Assembly (NCBI RefSeq): GCF_023053635.1
Contig: NC_086192.1
Location: forward strand, 10,837,001-10,901,000
Direction of reading: 5' to 3'
DNA: 64,000 nt
DNA from: Elgaria multicarinata webbii
Taxonomy: Eukaryota > Chordata > Lepidosauria > Squamata > Anguidae
Shown here: positions 22,076 through 32,100 of the stretch, in pieces
How positions within the stretch are numbered: the first letter of the stretch is position 1
Layout of the letters: the number at the start of each line of letters is the position of its first letter
Made by a program: the position numbers and the translations under genes
The notes under the pieces: generated by a model
What the model was told of the DNA's origin: nothing
The model's input: only the letters and a program-made list of their open reading frames with translations
Database searches by the model: none

Positions 22076-23000
22076 GGATCAGTTTGCCTGTTCATAAGCC
22101 TTGCAAGACAATTTGCCAAGTTGGAATCACAGTGCAAGTTTCAGGGTGCTCGCCTGAATCCAGAAATCTTGGCCAATTAATCGCAGGAGGGTTAAGTAGA
22201 TAGATCAGTTCATTGAGATAGTTACAGGGCAACCCTAGCTGCGTGTTGATATGAGAACTCTTGATGTTAAGAGGTCCCCAAAATATCCAGAGCCCTGCCA
22301 GGCTTAGGCCTCGGGTGTATGCCACTAACAAAGATGTCCACACATTTCCCCATTAAACAGTAAAGGTGTTTAACCCATGCAAGTTCTTTACGGCGCCCTC
22401 AAGGTCAGAACAAAGCGATTCATTTTGGTTTTCGTATTTATTCAATTCGCTCCGCATCTCTCCTGCCCCAGGCAACAACAGCGGGAAAAAAAAACCCACT
22501 TCATGTAATTTAAAAAATAATGTCTAAAAAGAAAATAATAGGGCAATGTGGTCGTCCGTCTCCCCGCCCCCCTCCGATACAAGATTGGTGATTGAGTAGG
22601 GGTTGAGTGGGTGGTAAACCTGCCGGCTTTTAATTTCTTGCTTTCTCTCGTCTGTTGCGCTGATAAGGCGAGCGTTTTTTAAGTGGGTGGCTTCTGTTCT
22701 GAACTGGGGGTTTATCTCTCCGGCCGCCCGAGAGTAGTCGGAGAAAATGCAAATAGCGTACAAGGCTGTTAAATTGGGTTCGCGACTCCTGGCCCGGGTA
22801 ACCTGGCGTGAAGAACATGAGTGAGGAAAGTTGCTCTCACAAAATGGCTGCCCCTGTTTCCTACGATGTAAAGAGATGAAGCCAAAGAAAGACACCAGCA
22901 GAAGATATCTGTGGTACCTTCAGGAAAGATTCTTGTAGATGAATGACCTTGATCTACTTTCAATCACTGACGAAACATAAATTGCCCTGATGTTTGTTTG
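22076..23000. other. no gene seen; pinopsin 3' flank
   Basis: Low in repeats. Open stretches on the minus strand near 22524-22895 lack splice signals or recognisable motifs. Confidence 0.35.
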
Positions 23001-23006
23001 TTTATT
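23001..23006 (-). terminator. OPNP: candidate pinopsin poly(A) signal
   Basis: AATAAA on the minus strand, about 230 bases past the pinopsin stop codon. It is the first full hexamer I see downstream of the gene, but the AT-rich context makes chance possible. Confidence 0.4.
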
Positions 23007-23234
23007 TGTTTATACATGATTCTTAAAATTTAATAAAAATTAAGAGGGAAAACCAGCGAAAACCAAAACACACGGACTTCATGAGTTCATCAATTTCTCC
23101 TTTGCAGCAGATGAAAGATGCCGATGCCGATTTCTTGGGGTTCTGTATTCAAAAGGCGCACATTCTTTCACACAGTGAGCACGGGAATGAGAACTGCGTT
23201 TTCTCAGGCGAGAGGTCTCCGTCCGTCCAGGGAT

Positions 23235-23378
23235 TTACGAAGAAGGCGTCACTTTGTTCCCAGTCCCCTCTGAACCTGAAGTTTGACCGCCTGGGATGTT
23301 GATCATGCCGGGTGTCGTTTCTTGTGTAGCCCACGGCCTGTGGCCGCAAGTCATCGTGTGAAAGAGGCAGCTGCGGAA
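23235..23378 (-). CDS. OPNP: pinopsin exon 5 (C-terminal tail and stop)
   Basis: Acceptor TTTTCCTCCATCAG followed by 47 codons and TAA. Starts [15 protein letters not shown] (helix 8 with two cysteines, likely lipid anchors) and ends [10 protein letters not shown]; the NKV-x-P ending parallels the chicken pinopsin tail. Ser/Thr residues along the tail are plausible kinase sites. This exon is easily missed because another frame is open across it. Confidence 0.9.
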   Translation of the reverse strand, partial: FRSCLFHTMTCGHRPWATQETTPGMINIPGGQTSGSEGTGNKVTPSS

Positions 23379-26171
23379 CTGATGGAGGAAAATGGACACT
23401 GAGAGGGAAATTTGCTCAAGATCAATTGGGGCTTCAGGGCTCGTGAGCGGCTAGGCCAGGCGAGACGAAATTCTTAGGGCCTGCTATACCGAGGGGTCTC
23501 AATGAGATGGATAGATGTCGAGAAAGGGGATAGGGAGGTTTTTTCCTCCCTTTCTCATAATACTAGAACTTGACATGGTCATTCCATGAAGCTGATGGGT
23601 GGGAGATCCAGGACAGACAAAAGGAAGGACTACTTTGTACAGCACAGAGTTAAACTGTGGAACTCACTGCCACAAGATGTAGTGATGGCCACCAACTTGG
23701 ACGGCCTTAAAAGGGGATTAGACAAATTCATGGAGGTGGAGGCTATCAATGGCTACTAGTCCTGATGGCTATATGCTACCTCCAGGAGCAGAGGCAGTAT
23801 GCCTGTGTACACCAGTTGCTGGGGAGCATGGGCAGGAGAATGCTATTTCATTCATGTCCTGCTATGTGGGTTTCCCACAGTCAGCTGGTTGGCCGCTGCG
23901 TCAGCAGAATATCGACGGACCCTTGGTCTGATCCAACATGGCTCTTCCAATGTACTTACGTCATCGTGTCCCAGAATTAAGAAGATCCTATTTGGCCTTG
24001 GTCAGGGTGGGTGGGGAACTGGTGGTCCTCCAGAAGTTGAGCCTACCACTGGTGCTCATCATGACCACACACCCAGATCCACCATGTCCAAAAACGCAGG
24101 CTGCTTGTGTCGATCCGTATCAACAAACAAATTCTAGCAAACTTAATCTCCACCAGGTACAGGCCTTTTATACAGTTATCAAGTCTTTGTTACCCATTCC
24201 AGTCCCAAATACTTTGCATTACATCAGGGATGGCTCACTACATATTGTTGCTGGGAGCGTTCATCCCACCGTCAGCTACTGTGAGGGTTACACCTAAGCT
24301 GAGAGGAAACACGGAACTTGGAGGGGTGGTGATGGCAGATGACCTCAATGTCCCTGCTAATAAAAAAAAGTGCCGGGGCTGTGTCCTTATGAGCCCTCGT
24401 CCCACAACACCAATGTTGGCAGGAGTTGCATCAAGAGCAAGGAAAGGTAAAATCCTTAACAAACAACCATATAATACTCAACAAAAATTTGAGGACATTA
24501 TATACAGTGAAACCATAATATTTAATATACAAAAACAAAATAAAGATGAACAATAATATTGCATTAAAAGTGCAATAACATATTGCACAGACCAATGTAT
24601 AACTAAAGCAACGTAGAAAAAGGCCAAACGCGTTTCGACAAGAGGTCTTCGTCAGTGGCCAATGCGGGCTGCTGTGTACTCCTTGAAGATATATTGGGGC
24701 TAACTTTACAATTCCCACAATTATGTGGTATAGGGTGTCACTCCCCTTATGCTGGGCTTCAGCCTTTTCAAACCGCCTAGGTTGTGGTCTTTAGAAGAAT
24801 GGAGGACCACAAGTGGATCACACCTGGCCTAAGGAACGAGCAATCCCCAAAGTTCTTTGAACCTTCTAACAGCCATCTTCCAAGATGCTTACCTGCTTGT
24901 TCATGAAGATGTAAATGATGGGGTTGTACACTGTGGCTGTCTTGGAGAAATACGACGGCAGAGAAGCAAGCGCTGGCTGGATGATGAGGTCCTTGTGGAT
25001 GGCCACCACCATGGCAAAGCTGGCGTAGGGCAGCCAGCAAACGAGGAAGGCCACCACCATCGCGACCACCATCCGTGTCACCTCCCTCTCCGCGCGCTGC
25101 GTCGTCTCCGTTTCTTTTTGCTGAGCTGCCACCTACAGGAAGGACGAGGGCAACGTCAAGGCAACTACTCCAGGGCATCAGGCAAAGCTTCGACAATGGA
25201 ACCAATTACCTAGGGTGGTTGTGGGCTCTCCCACACGAGAGGCCTTCAAGAGGCAGCTAGACAACCACCTGTCTAAGCTGGATTCCTGCATTGAGCAGAG
25301 GGTTGGACTCAATGGCCTTAGAGGCCCCTTCCAACTCTACTATTCTATGATTCTATGCCTTGTTGCCCGAAATGTCTACCAATGGGGATGGAGAACCTCC
25401 AGGCTGCGGGCCAGATGTGGCCTGCGGTTTCCCAACTGGACCGTGGAGTTTCACTGGATTGCTCTGGACAAATGTATTTGTCCATCTCACCTATCTGTCC
25501 ATCTAGTCTGTTTGTCCATCTATTTGTCCATCTAGCCTAGCTGTCCATCTATTTGTCCATGGAGCACAATTTTTGTGCACTGTGGTCAGTTTTAGACAGA
25601 GAGACATCTTGACCGTTGCCTGCTACTTGACCCTTTCTCTCTCTTTAAAGCTAGCAAGAAGCAGGAACAAAGTAGAACAACTTAGTGGACAGCCTGCCTA
25701 AGATCCTGATGAGAGCGACCTTGAAAAGTGGTACCTGCTTCTTGAAGATGTTTACCGGCACCTGTGGTGAGCAGCATAAAAGGGATACATGTGCCTTCAA
25801 GCTCTGGGCAACACACACACACGTCCATTCACAAAACAACAAGTAAATATCTTCTCAAACCCTGTCCCCTTAGTATTGGTTCCTCAAACTCGGTTCCCCC
25901 TTGGACGAGTAACCCTCCATGGGCCTCCTTTGTTAACCCTGTTCAGATGACACGCTAAGCCACGGTGGTTAAGCATTTAGAGCTAAACATTATGGCTTAG
26001 TGTGTCGTGTGAACCCTTCCTAAGTAACCATGGTGGCTACATAACCATGGTTGAAACACACTCACTAATCATTTGCTGCAGAGTTAGCGGCCTAACCATG
26101 GCTTAGCGTGTTGTCTGAACAGGCCCAGCGAGTCTACATTTTCACCCACCTTTGTTGCCAGCTGCTTTTCC

Positions 26172-26203
<32 letters not shown>

Positions 26204-28995
26204 ATCATGGCTACCGCTTCCTTTCTTGACAGGCAGGGAGCAAGGAGTCTGTGTCCTCTGCTTCTTGCCACCACCGTTGTCCAGGCCAGAGCAAGAGGCA
26301 GGTGAACCAGCAGGATGGAGCAACTCCACGGGGATCTTGTCAGGGCCCCCCAGCCACAATGTGGGCCCCTGACCATGCTGACCCGTGACCCTGTATGTGT
26401 GTGTGTGTGTATTCTTTGGTACTCACCGCTCGCAGGGTCATAAGCAAGTTGGCATAGGAGAAGAGGATAATTGCCAGAGGGATTGCAAAGCAGGTGACGA
26501 ACAACACCATGATGTAGCTGTTATTTCCGCCTCCGCCGGTGTACCAATTGGGGCCGCAGGACGTTCCCAGACCTAGGATTCAAGCCAGTGAGAGAACTCG
26601 GCTCAAGCAGTCAGAGAAATGGAGGCCTTTGTGAAAGGGAACGGTGGTGCAAAGCAATCAAAGGCAGGAAAGAGACCCGGAGCTCAGCCGTTAGCTTTGC
26701 ACGCCAAAGATCTCTGGTTCGATCCCCGACAACCTCCGGCTGAAAAGGTCAGGGATCAGTGGCATGGCCTGATCTAAAAAAAGCTTCCTGTGTTCCAAAG
26801 AGAGAACATCTTAGCCATCCATTCAAATCACTATCTTAGACATTCCCAGCGCATCAGTGAAGCTCTGTCTGTGCTCAGCTTCAGATCTGAGTTTTCAAGG
26901 GACGCTGGAAAAGTAGACAACAACATTGGACTGCTGCTGAAAACCACAGTCCTGCGTCTCTCCGCTGTCATGCGGGAATGGAAGATGTGAGATGGCACAA
27001 CTTTGCTCCACTGCATTATTTGGTTATAGTCCTTTGTGTCATACTTTTACAAATCCCCCCTCCTGCAGCCTTCCCCAACATGGTGCTCTCCAGATGTGTT
27101 GGGCTACAACACATCTGGAGAACCCGAGTGGTGCCAATAGAGTTCCCTCCATTTTAGTCCCCATGTTTGTGGGCAGCATTTTGGGGGAGAAAGCAGCTGG
27201 GTGGGAAGATTTGACCAAACTTGGTACTAATTCACAGTGGTCTTGATCTGGACCAGATGCCTATGCGCTTACAATAAAGTAAAAAAGAAAGGGTCAGCTT
27301 TTAACTCAATGTGCAATTTAACCCAAAGGCATCTCCCAATTAAAGTGGCAGTGAACCCTCAACATAAGAAAAAGGGAGTAGTTGGATGGGTCCAGAAACC
27401 AATCTGCCCTGGTATCCTTTTTCCCACAGTTGGCAGCCACATGATCCTGCGGAGGTCACATGAACATCAGATCCAATCCATATCACCACTAAACTTGGAG
27501 CCTGAATATATGACTAGTAGCCATCACTAGACCTCCATTGTGGCTTTGAAGGGGCAAAGAGTTACATAAATGACACTCTATGTGAAGAAGTCATTCCTGT
27601 TGCCTGTCCCAATTTTCCTGCCAGGTTCTATTGTTATGAGAAGCTCCTAAAGGATTTTATTGTGTTTTTTCAAAATAATATCATCAAATGATCAAGCAAA
27701 CCTTTCTTTTTCTCTTCTCCCACATTGCTGTCATTGATGGTGATATGGATGGGACTCCAAGGGTTGCTAACCTTCTGGGACGTAGCTGCTCCACCCACAT
27801 AGTGGGGGGACTGTCCAAAGCGATGACCACGCCCACGTGAAAACACAGCCAATCACAGCGTGCCTTCGCTGGAAGCGGAAGTCGCCCACAGGTTTGCAGA
27901 TCACCAGGTATCTCTCGAAGGCCAGAATCGCCAAAGACCAGAGACCCACGATCCCTGAAAAGAGGGTCATAGAATTATAAACCTAGAGGGGAACTCAGAG
28001 GACTTGTAGTCCTGCCTTGATCTAGGAAACTTGCAACTACATCAGGGATGGGAAACCTTTTTCAGCCCATGGGCTGATTTCCATTTCAGAGATGGGCGGG
28101 GCTGAAGATGGAGTGGGTGGAGCCAAAAGCTCCTGATGGCTAAGTGCTACCTCCATTATCAGAGGCAGTAAACATGGGTGGGAGGGTGTCGTTGCACCTG
28201 TGTCCTCCTCGTGGGCTCCTGCTTGACAGTTGGTTGGCCACTGTGTGAACAGAATGCTGGACTAGATGGTCTGATCCAGCGTGGCGCTCCTTATGTTCTT
28301 ACTTCCGTAAAGTTCCATTTCTAACATAAGCCAGCCTCCCCCAATGAGGTGCCTGCCAAAAGTATGGACTACAACTCCAATCAGCTGTAGCCAGCACTGC
28401 CAATCGCCAGGAATGCGGGGAGTTTTAGTCCAAAACCTCTGGAAGGTGGCATGTTGTGGAAGACTGAGAAAGTAATGGATGCCCAACCATCTACCCCAGT
28501 GGTTCTCAACCTTCCTAATGCCGCGACTAAAGGAGCCTTGGACATCAGAAGACCCAACTTGATTGAAACGGTTTCATGACTACCTTTATTTTGGGTCTAC
28601 GCTTGTTTCTGGGTACCATCATGAGAACGTTCCGAGTGTCCTTTACCTGTCAAGGAGACCATGAAGCCTTCGAACTCGCACGCCGCCCGACCGAACACAA
28701 AGAAGCCCCGGACATTGTTGGCAAAGCTGACTGTGCTTCCGAAGAAGGTGACCAGGAGATCCGCCACGGCCAGGTTCACCAGGATGTAGTTCAAAGGTGA
28801 ACGGAGCTTCTTGTACTGGACGGAGACCACGATGACTAAACCATTCACCACGGCGGCCGAGACCACCACTAGTCCCATGAGGACTGCCACCGAGGTGTAG
28901 ACACTCCGTGGGGCCAGGTGGGGCCACTGTGGCCCATCAAAGGGGCCGGGTGTTCCATTTTTCACCTTGTCCCAGGGAGTGTTGAAAGCCTGCAT
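23235..28995 (-). CDS. OPNP: pinopsin, complete five-exon gene
   Basis: Pineal photopigment, a 7-TM G-protein-coupled opsin of photoreceptor membranes. Five exons (28995-28647, 27954-27772, 26572-26427, 25132-24893, 23378-23235), all with GT/AG junctions in phase, give 353 residues; chicken pinopsin is about 351. Seen: N-glycosylation site NGT at 13; Cys106 and Cys183 (disulfide); Glu109 (bovine 113 counterion); ERY 130-132; Glu177 (bovine 181); Schiff-base Lys290 in [15 protein letters not shown] 296-300. Ile118 stands where rods have Glu122 and Pro185 where rods have Ile189, the cone-type state. The phrase [12 protein letters not shown] and the intron positions match pinopsin over other opsins. 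Start: first ATG after a TATA box; an upstream GTG codon in frame is not used as a start. No damage seen. Introns hold CR1, SINE and MITE copies. From memory of the family, not alignment. Confidence 0.95.
23515..23960 (+). repeat. CR1/L3-like LINE 3' end in pinopsin intron 4
   Basis: Plus strand from TCATAATACTAGAACTTGAC through GGATTAGACAAATTCATGGA to GGTCTGATCCAACATGGCTC, the full 3' end of the family, opposite in direction to pinopsin. Confidence 0.7.
24430..24720 (-). repeat. AT-rich retroelement-like fragment with a hammerhead-like motif
   Basis: The minus strand at 24620-24660 reads GGCCA, CTGACGA, a short hairpin (GAC/GTC), GAAACGCG, then TGGCC. CUGANGA and GAAA are the hammerhead ribozyme core strings, and Penelope-like elements are known to carry such motifs. 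An extra A before stem II departs from the consensus. Flanks are AT-rich and unassigned. Confidence 0.35.
24893..25132 (-). CDS. OPNP: pinopsin exon 4
   Basis: Exactly 80 codons after acceptor CTTCCTGTAG: loop 3 ([20 protein letters not shown]), TM6 with CWLPY, and TM7 with Lys290 and NPIIY. Donor CAG|GTAAGC. Confidence 0.97.
25188..25357 (+). repeat. CR1 3' end in pinopsin intron 3
   Basis: From GACAATGGAACCAATTACCT to the ATTCTATGATTCTATG terminus. Confidence 0.8.
25938..26123. mobile_element. foldback MITE, family B
   Basis: Terminal inverted repeats: CCTGTTCAGATGACACGCTA at the left, with the inverse (TTAGCGTGTTGTCTGAACAG, G) at the right. Inner arms with AACCATGG are also inverted. A second copy is at 52341-52521 and a scrap at about 7695-7735. 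Inside pinopsin intron 3. Confidence 0.7.
26150..26380. repeat. TCC/TTC-tract repeat, family of the 43-44 kb triplication
   Basis: A (TCC/TTC)n run at 26169-26205 is followed by CCACCACC and GGCAGGTGAACCAGCAGG, the same order as in the units at 42984-44336. Family unknown. Confidence 0.5.
26427..26572 (-). CDS. OPNP: pinopsin exon 3
   Basis: 146 bases after acceptor GAATCCTAG encode [17 protein letters not shown]5 and the start of loop 3 (residues 178-226). Donor GCG|GTGAGT. A TG microsatellite lies right next to it at 26395-26410. Confidence 0.95.
26685..26790 (+). repeat. tRNA-derived SINE fragment
   Basis: GGAGCTCAGCCGTTAGCTTT (A-box side) and GGTTCGATCCCCGACA (B box), then TCAGGGATCAGTGGCATGGC. 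Same class as 39850-40055. Confidence 0.55.
27772..27954 (-). CDS. OPNP: pinopsin exon 2
   Basis: Acceptor CTCTTTTCAG; 183 bases encode the rest of TM3 with ERY, the second intracellular loop, TM4 and the start of the extracellular loop 2 plug, ending at PE plus one base. Donor is GAAG|GTTAGC, a weaker but usable site. Confidence 0.95.
28035..28305 (+). repeat. hAT-like terminus followed by a CR1/L3-like end
   Basis: 28037-28110 has AGGGATGGGAAACCTTTTTC, a hAT-type terminus; 28120-28305 runs from CTCCTGATGGCTAAGTGCTA to GGTCTGATCCAGCGTGGCG. Both in pinopsin intron 1. Confidence 0.5.
28647..28995 (-). CDS. OPNP: pinopsin exon 1
   Basis: Encodes residues 1-116 plus one base: N-terminus, TM1-TM3 start, with NPLNY-type [16 protein letters not shown] loop 1/TM2 and CEFEGF carrying the disulfide Cys and counterion Glu109. 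Donor is ACAG|GTAAAG. Confidence 0.95.
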
Positions 28996-29061
28996 CTCCG
29001 ACCCCTTGATCGGCTGAGACGAAGGGCGGTGATCAACCTCCACAAAGGTCTGTAGGCCCCC

Positions 29062-29067
29062 TTTATA
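29062..29067 (-). promoter_or_regulatory. OPNP: pinopsin TATA box
   Basis: TATAAA (in TTCTATAAAGGGGG) on the minus strand, 67-72 bases upstream of the ATG at 28995. A start of transcription about 30 bases on, near 29037, would give a leader of about 40 bases. Upstream TAATC-type homeodomain cores occur at 29150-29155 (plus strand) and 29193-29198 (minus strand), as OTX/CRX sites would look. Confidence 0.6.
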
Positions 29068-29069
29068 GA

Positions 29070-31264
29070 AAACACAGGTGCTGCTCTCAGGATCCCAAAG
29101 CAGACCCTGGCGTAAAACCCCCTTAAGCTTACTTAAGCCTGGGGCTCGATAATCAGCGTTTAGCCCGAAAAGCCAGATAAAAGTTCAGAGTTGATTACAG
29201 GGAATGAAATCTCCCCCATTTAACTGAGTGGGAATTTATGCCAGCTCAGGCTTTCGTTACTCAGTTAAAATGTGGATAGAACAAGGTGCGTGCGAAGAAA
29301 TAATGCGATTATCCGCACCCTGTGTGATGATCCCAAACGTTGATTGTTCTGCCTTGCTGACACAGCAGTACAGCGGTAGGTAGATTTTACACTCACATCA
29401 GAGGTGGCGCGAGGGGTGGGTTTAGCAAGGCCCATGCCCTGAATCTATTTCTCAGTGCCCCGGATCTATTCTGTAGAGCCCTTGGTGGATTTTTTTAATT
29501 ATTCAATCTCAGCTTAATTCCCATGCAGGTTTGCAGCTAGGGGTGTCCATTCCTGTCAGTGGAATGTTTCCCCCACCCTCAGCTCAGCGGTAATTTTTAT
29601 GCTAATTTCTGTCTTACGGTTCTGGGTTCCGATTCTTCTAAGTGCCTAGCGACACCCCTCACATCCACGCACATGACTTTAAGAGGTGTCCTAGAGCAAG
29701 GTAAGGCAATCCAGTGCCCTCCAGACATTTCAGACTAGAACGCCCATAATCCCCAACTATAGGCCGTGCTGACTGGGTCTGATGGAAGTTGCAGTCCAAA
29801 ACATTTGGCAGGCACTGGGTTGCCTGCCTTTTGAGTCTGACACTACTTTCTACCACATGCAAGGGTTGTTGAGATCAGTAGGATATGGAAAAGAATTGGA
29901 GTTGATAAACCTGGCCCCTCTACACAGCCTTCCACAACGTACCGCCCCAAGCTGTATTGGACTACAACTCCCATCATCCAGTAGCCAGTAAAGGGCTATA
30001 TTATTATTATTATTTATTTATTTATATAGCACCATCATATAAGAACTGCATTTCCACTCCAGCTTTGCCACAGCAGCACGGTCTCCTGTGGCTGCTGCAG
30101 CCCGTTCCTGGCTACCTGCAATCCCGGACCTTGCTTTGCCTGACCTTCTGTTTCTCCTGACTATGCCTTTTGCCTCCGGCCCTGCCTGAACTCTGTTTGC
30201 CTCTGGACACACAGGGGCGATCCCTGGGATATCGGCAGGTCTAGACATGCCCTCTGTCTGTCTTTACATATATTTTTAGGATGTTAGTTTATACAGTGGT
30301 GCAATGAAACCAGGCCTGGCGGGGTTTCTTTTTCCAAGCTGTAGAACTTCTCATTTCTCCCTATGAAATTTCATTCCGTTGCTTTCAGCCCAGCGCTCCA
30401 GCCTATCAAGATCACTTTGAACTTCGTTTCTGTCTTCCGGGGTATTAGCTATCCCACCCAATTTTGTACCATCTACAAATTCGATAAGCATTCCCTGCAC
30501 CAGCTTGTGGTTTTATGTATGCATTTATTTATCCATTTGAGGTTCTATTTATAAAGATTAAACAAATCTGACAAAAAAGGTACACATAATAATACTGAAA
30601 TACAAAATTGATCTGTGAAGATGTAGGTCAGGACTGTCTTATGCAGCCGTCACATAGTAGCAAAACATTAGTATCAAACATTTAACAAGTCTTTTTTGTT
30701 TGTTTGCATGACAACCACCAACTGGCATGCGATAGGTCTGTTTGTTTTTTAAATATATATTTATATATTTATATGTTGTATAATATATATTTATATATAT
30801 ATATATACACAATCAAGGTAAAAAAAGGCTTTGATACAAAATGAAAGGATCCTCGTGGACATGTCGGCATGAAAACCAGGACAAGGGCCAGAAGACGTGC
30901 TTCAAACGGACCGCATTGTCGAAAAGAATTTATCTTTGAGAAAAAAAGGCGTACACCTTGGCTGTTCCATGGGCCGTGTCACACGTGATGGTGTGTTGCC
31001 CTGCACTGGACAAATTTTTAGTGTGCGGGGGGGGGAAAATCCATCCGCCTTACCCCACCGTTAATGTGTGCTGGAAGGATTTCATTTGCCCCATGCAACA
31101 GAGTTGCAAGAGAGGAAGTTTATAGCCATCCTGAAAACCTTGATGGGCATTTTCATGTGTGAGATGTGAAACGTTTTTATTTATTTTTTGCTTGGACTTG
31201 GTTTGTTGATGTAAAATCTACTATCAGCCCTTCCTGCTTTCTCATCTGTGTCGAACAGCGATGG
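29070..31264. other. intergenic, pinopsin upstream flank
   Basis: Repeat scraps: a MITE-like fold near 29700-29820, (ATT)n at 29999-30015 and an AT-rich stretch at 30740-30820 (ATATATTTATATATAT). No exon seen. Confidence 0.4.
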
Positions 31265-31584
31265 TAGGGTGACCCTATGAAAAGGAGGACCGGGCTCCTG
31301 TATCTTTAATAGTTGCATAGAAAAGGGAATTTCAGCAGGTGTCATTTGTATCTATGGAGAACCTGGTGAAATTCCTTCTTCATCTCAGCAGTTAAAGCTG
31401 CAGGAGCTATACTAGAGTGACCAGATTTAAAAGAGGGCAGGGCACCTGCAGCTTTAACTGTTGTGATGAAGAGGAAATTTCACCAGGTTCTCCATATATA
31501 CAAATGACACCTGCTGAAATTTCCTTTTCAATACAACTGTTAAACATACAGGAGCCCTGTCCTCCTTTACATATGGTCACCCTA
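31265..31584. mobile_element. foldback MITE, family A, complete copy
   Basis: TAGGGTGACCCTATGAAAAG at the left and its inverse ending GGTCACCCTA at the right. Arms of about 130 bases pair almost throughout, around a loop at about 31397-31445. Flanking TA could be the target duplication, as in Tc1/mariner-type MITEs. No coding capacity. Confidence 0.8.
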
Positions 31585-31980
31585 GGCAATGGGAAATAGC
31601 AAGAAAGGTTCAAAGGTAATTTGAGCCTTACTGTAGAACACCAAATATCTTGCCGTTTAAAGTGACAGAAAAGTAACACAACAGAAAATGAGTCTGGCGC
31701 TATAATCTGACAAAATAAATTAAAAAAAATCATTTTAAAATATCATGCACTTTTGTTTAGTGTACTCTAAAAGAGTATGAGGCTGGAAATATTCTATGAA
31801 AGAAGATTTCCTGGAAGTAACATCTTTTTAGAGAGGAATACCTTATTTATTTAATTTTTTAAAGGAAAGAAGATGGCTGATAGCAGAAAAATCTTTTGTG
31901 GTCCAAAAAATACATATATGGGCAGTCCCCTTAACCCAATTTCCTCTGTGATACCAATTGTATTGGGGAGATTTTGAACA

Positions 31981-31981
31981 C

Positions 31982-32027
<46 letters not shown>

Positions 32028-32100
32028 TGTATCCCGCCTTTTGCCCAATGCTGGACCTCAAGGCGGCCTAGAAGGTGGTCAACTTCCACAACAGGAAGTA
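31981..32100 (-). repeat. (ATT)n and LINE tail scrap
   Basis: ATT repeated about 16 times at 31982-32030, followed by TGTATCCCGCCTTTTGCCCA and CTCAAGGCGGCC, the L2-like tail block. Confidence 0.65.
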
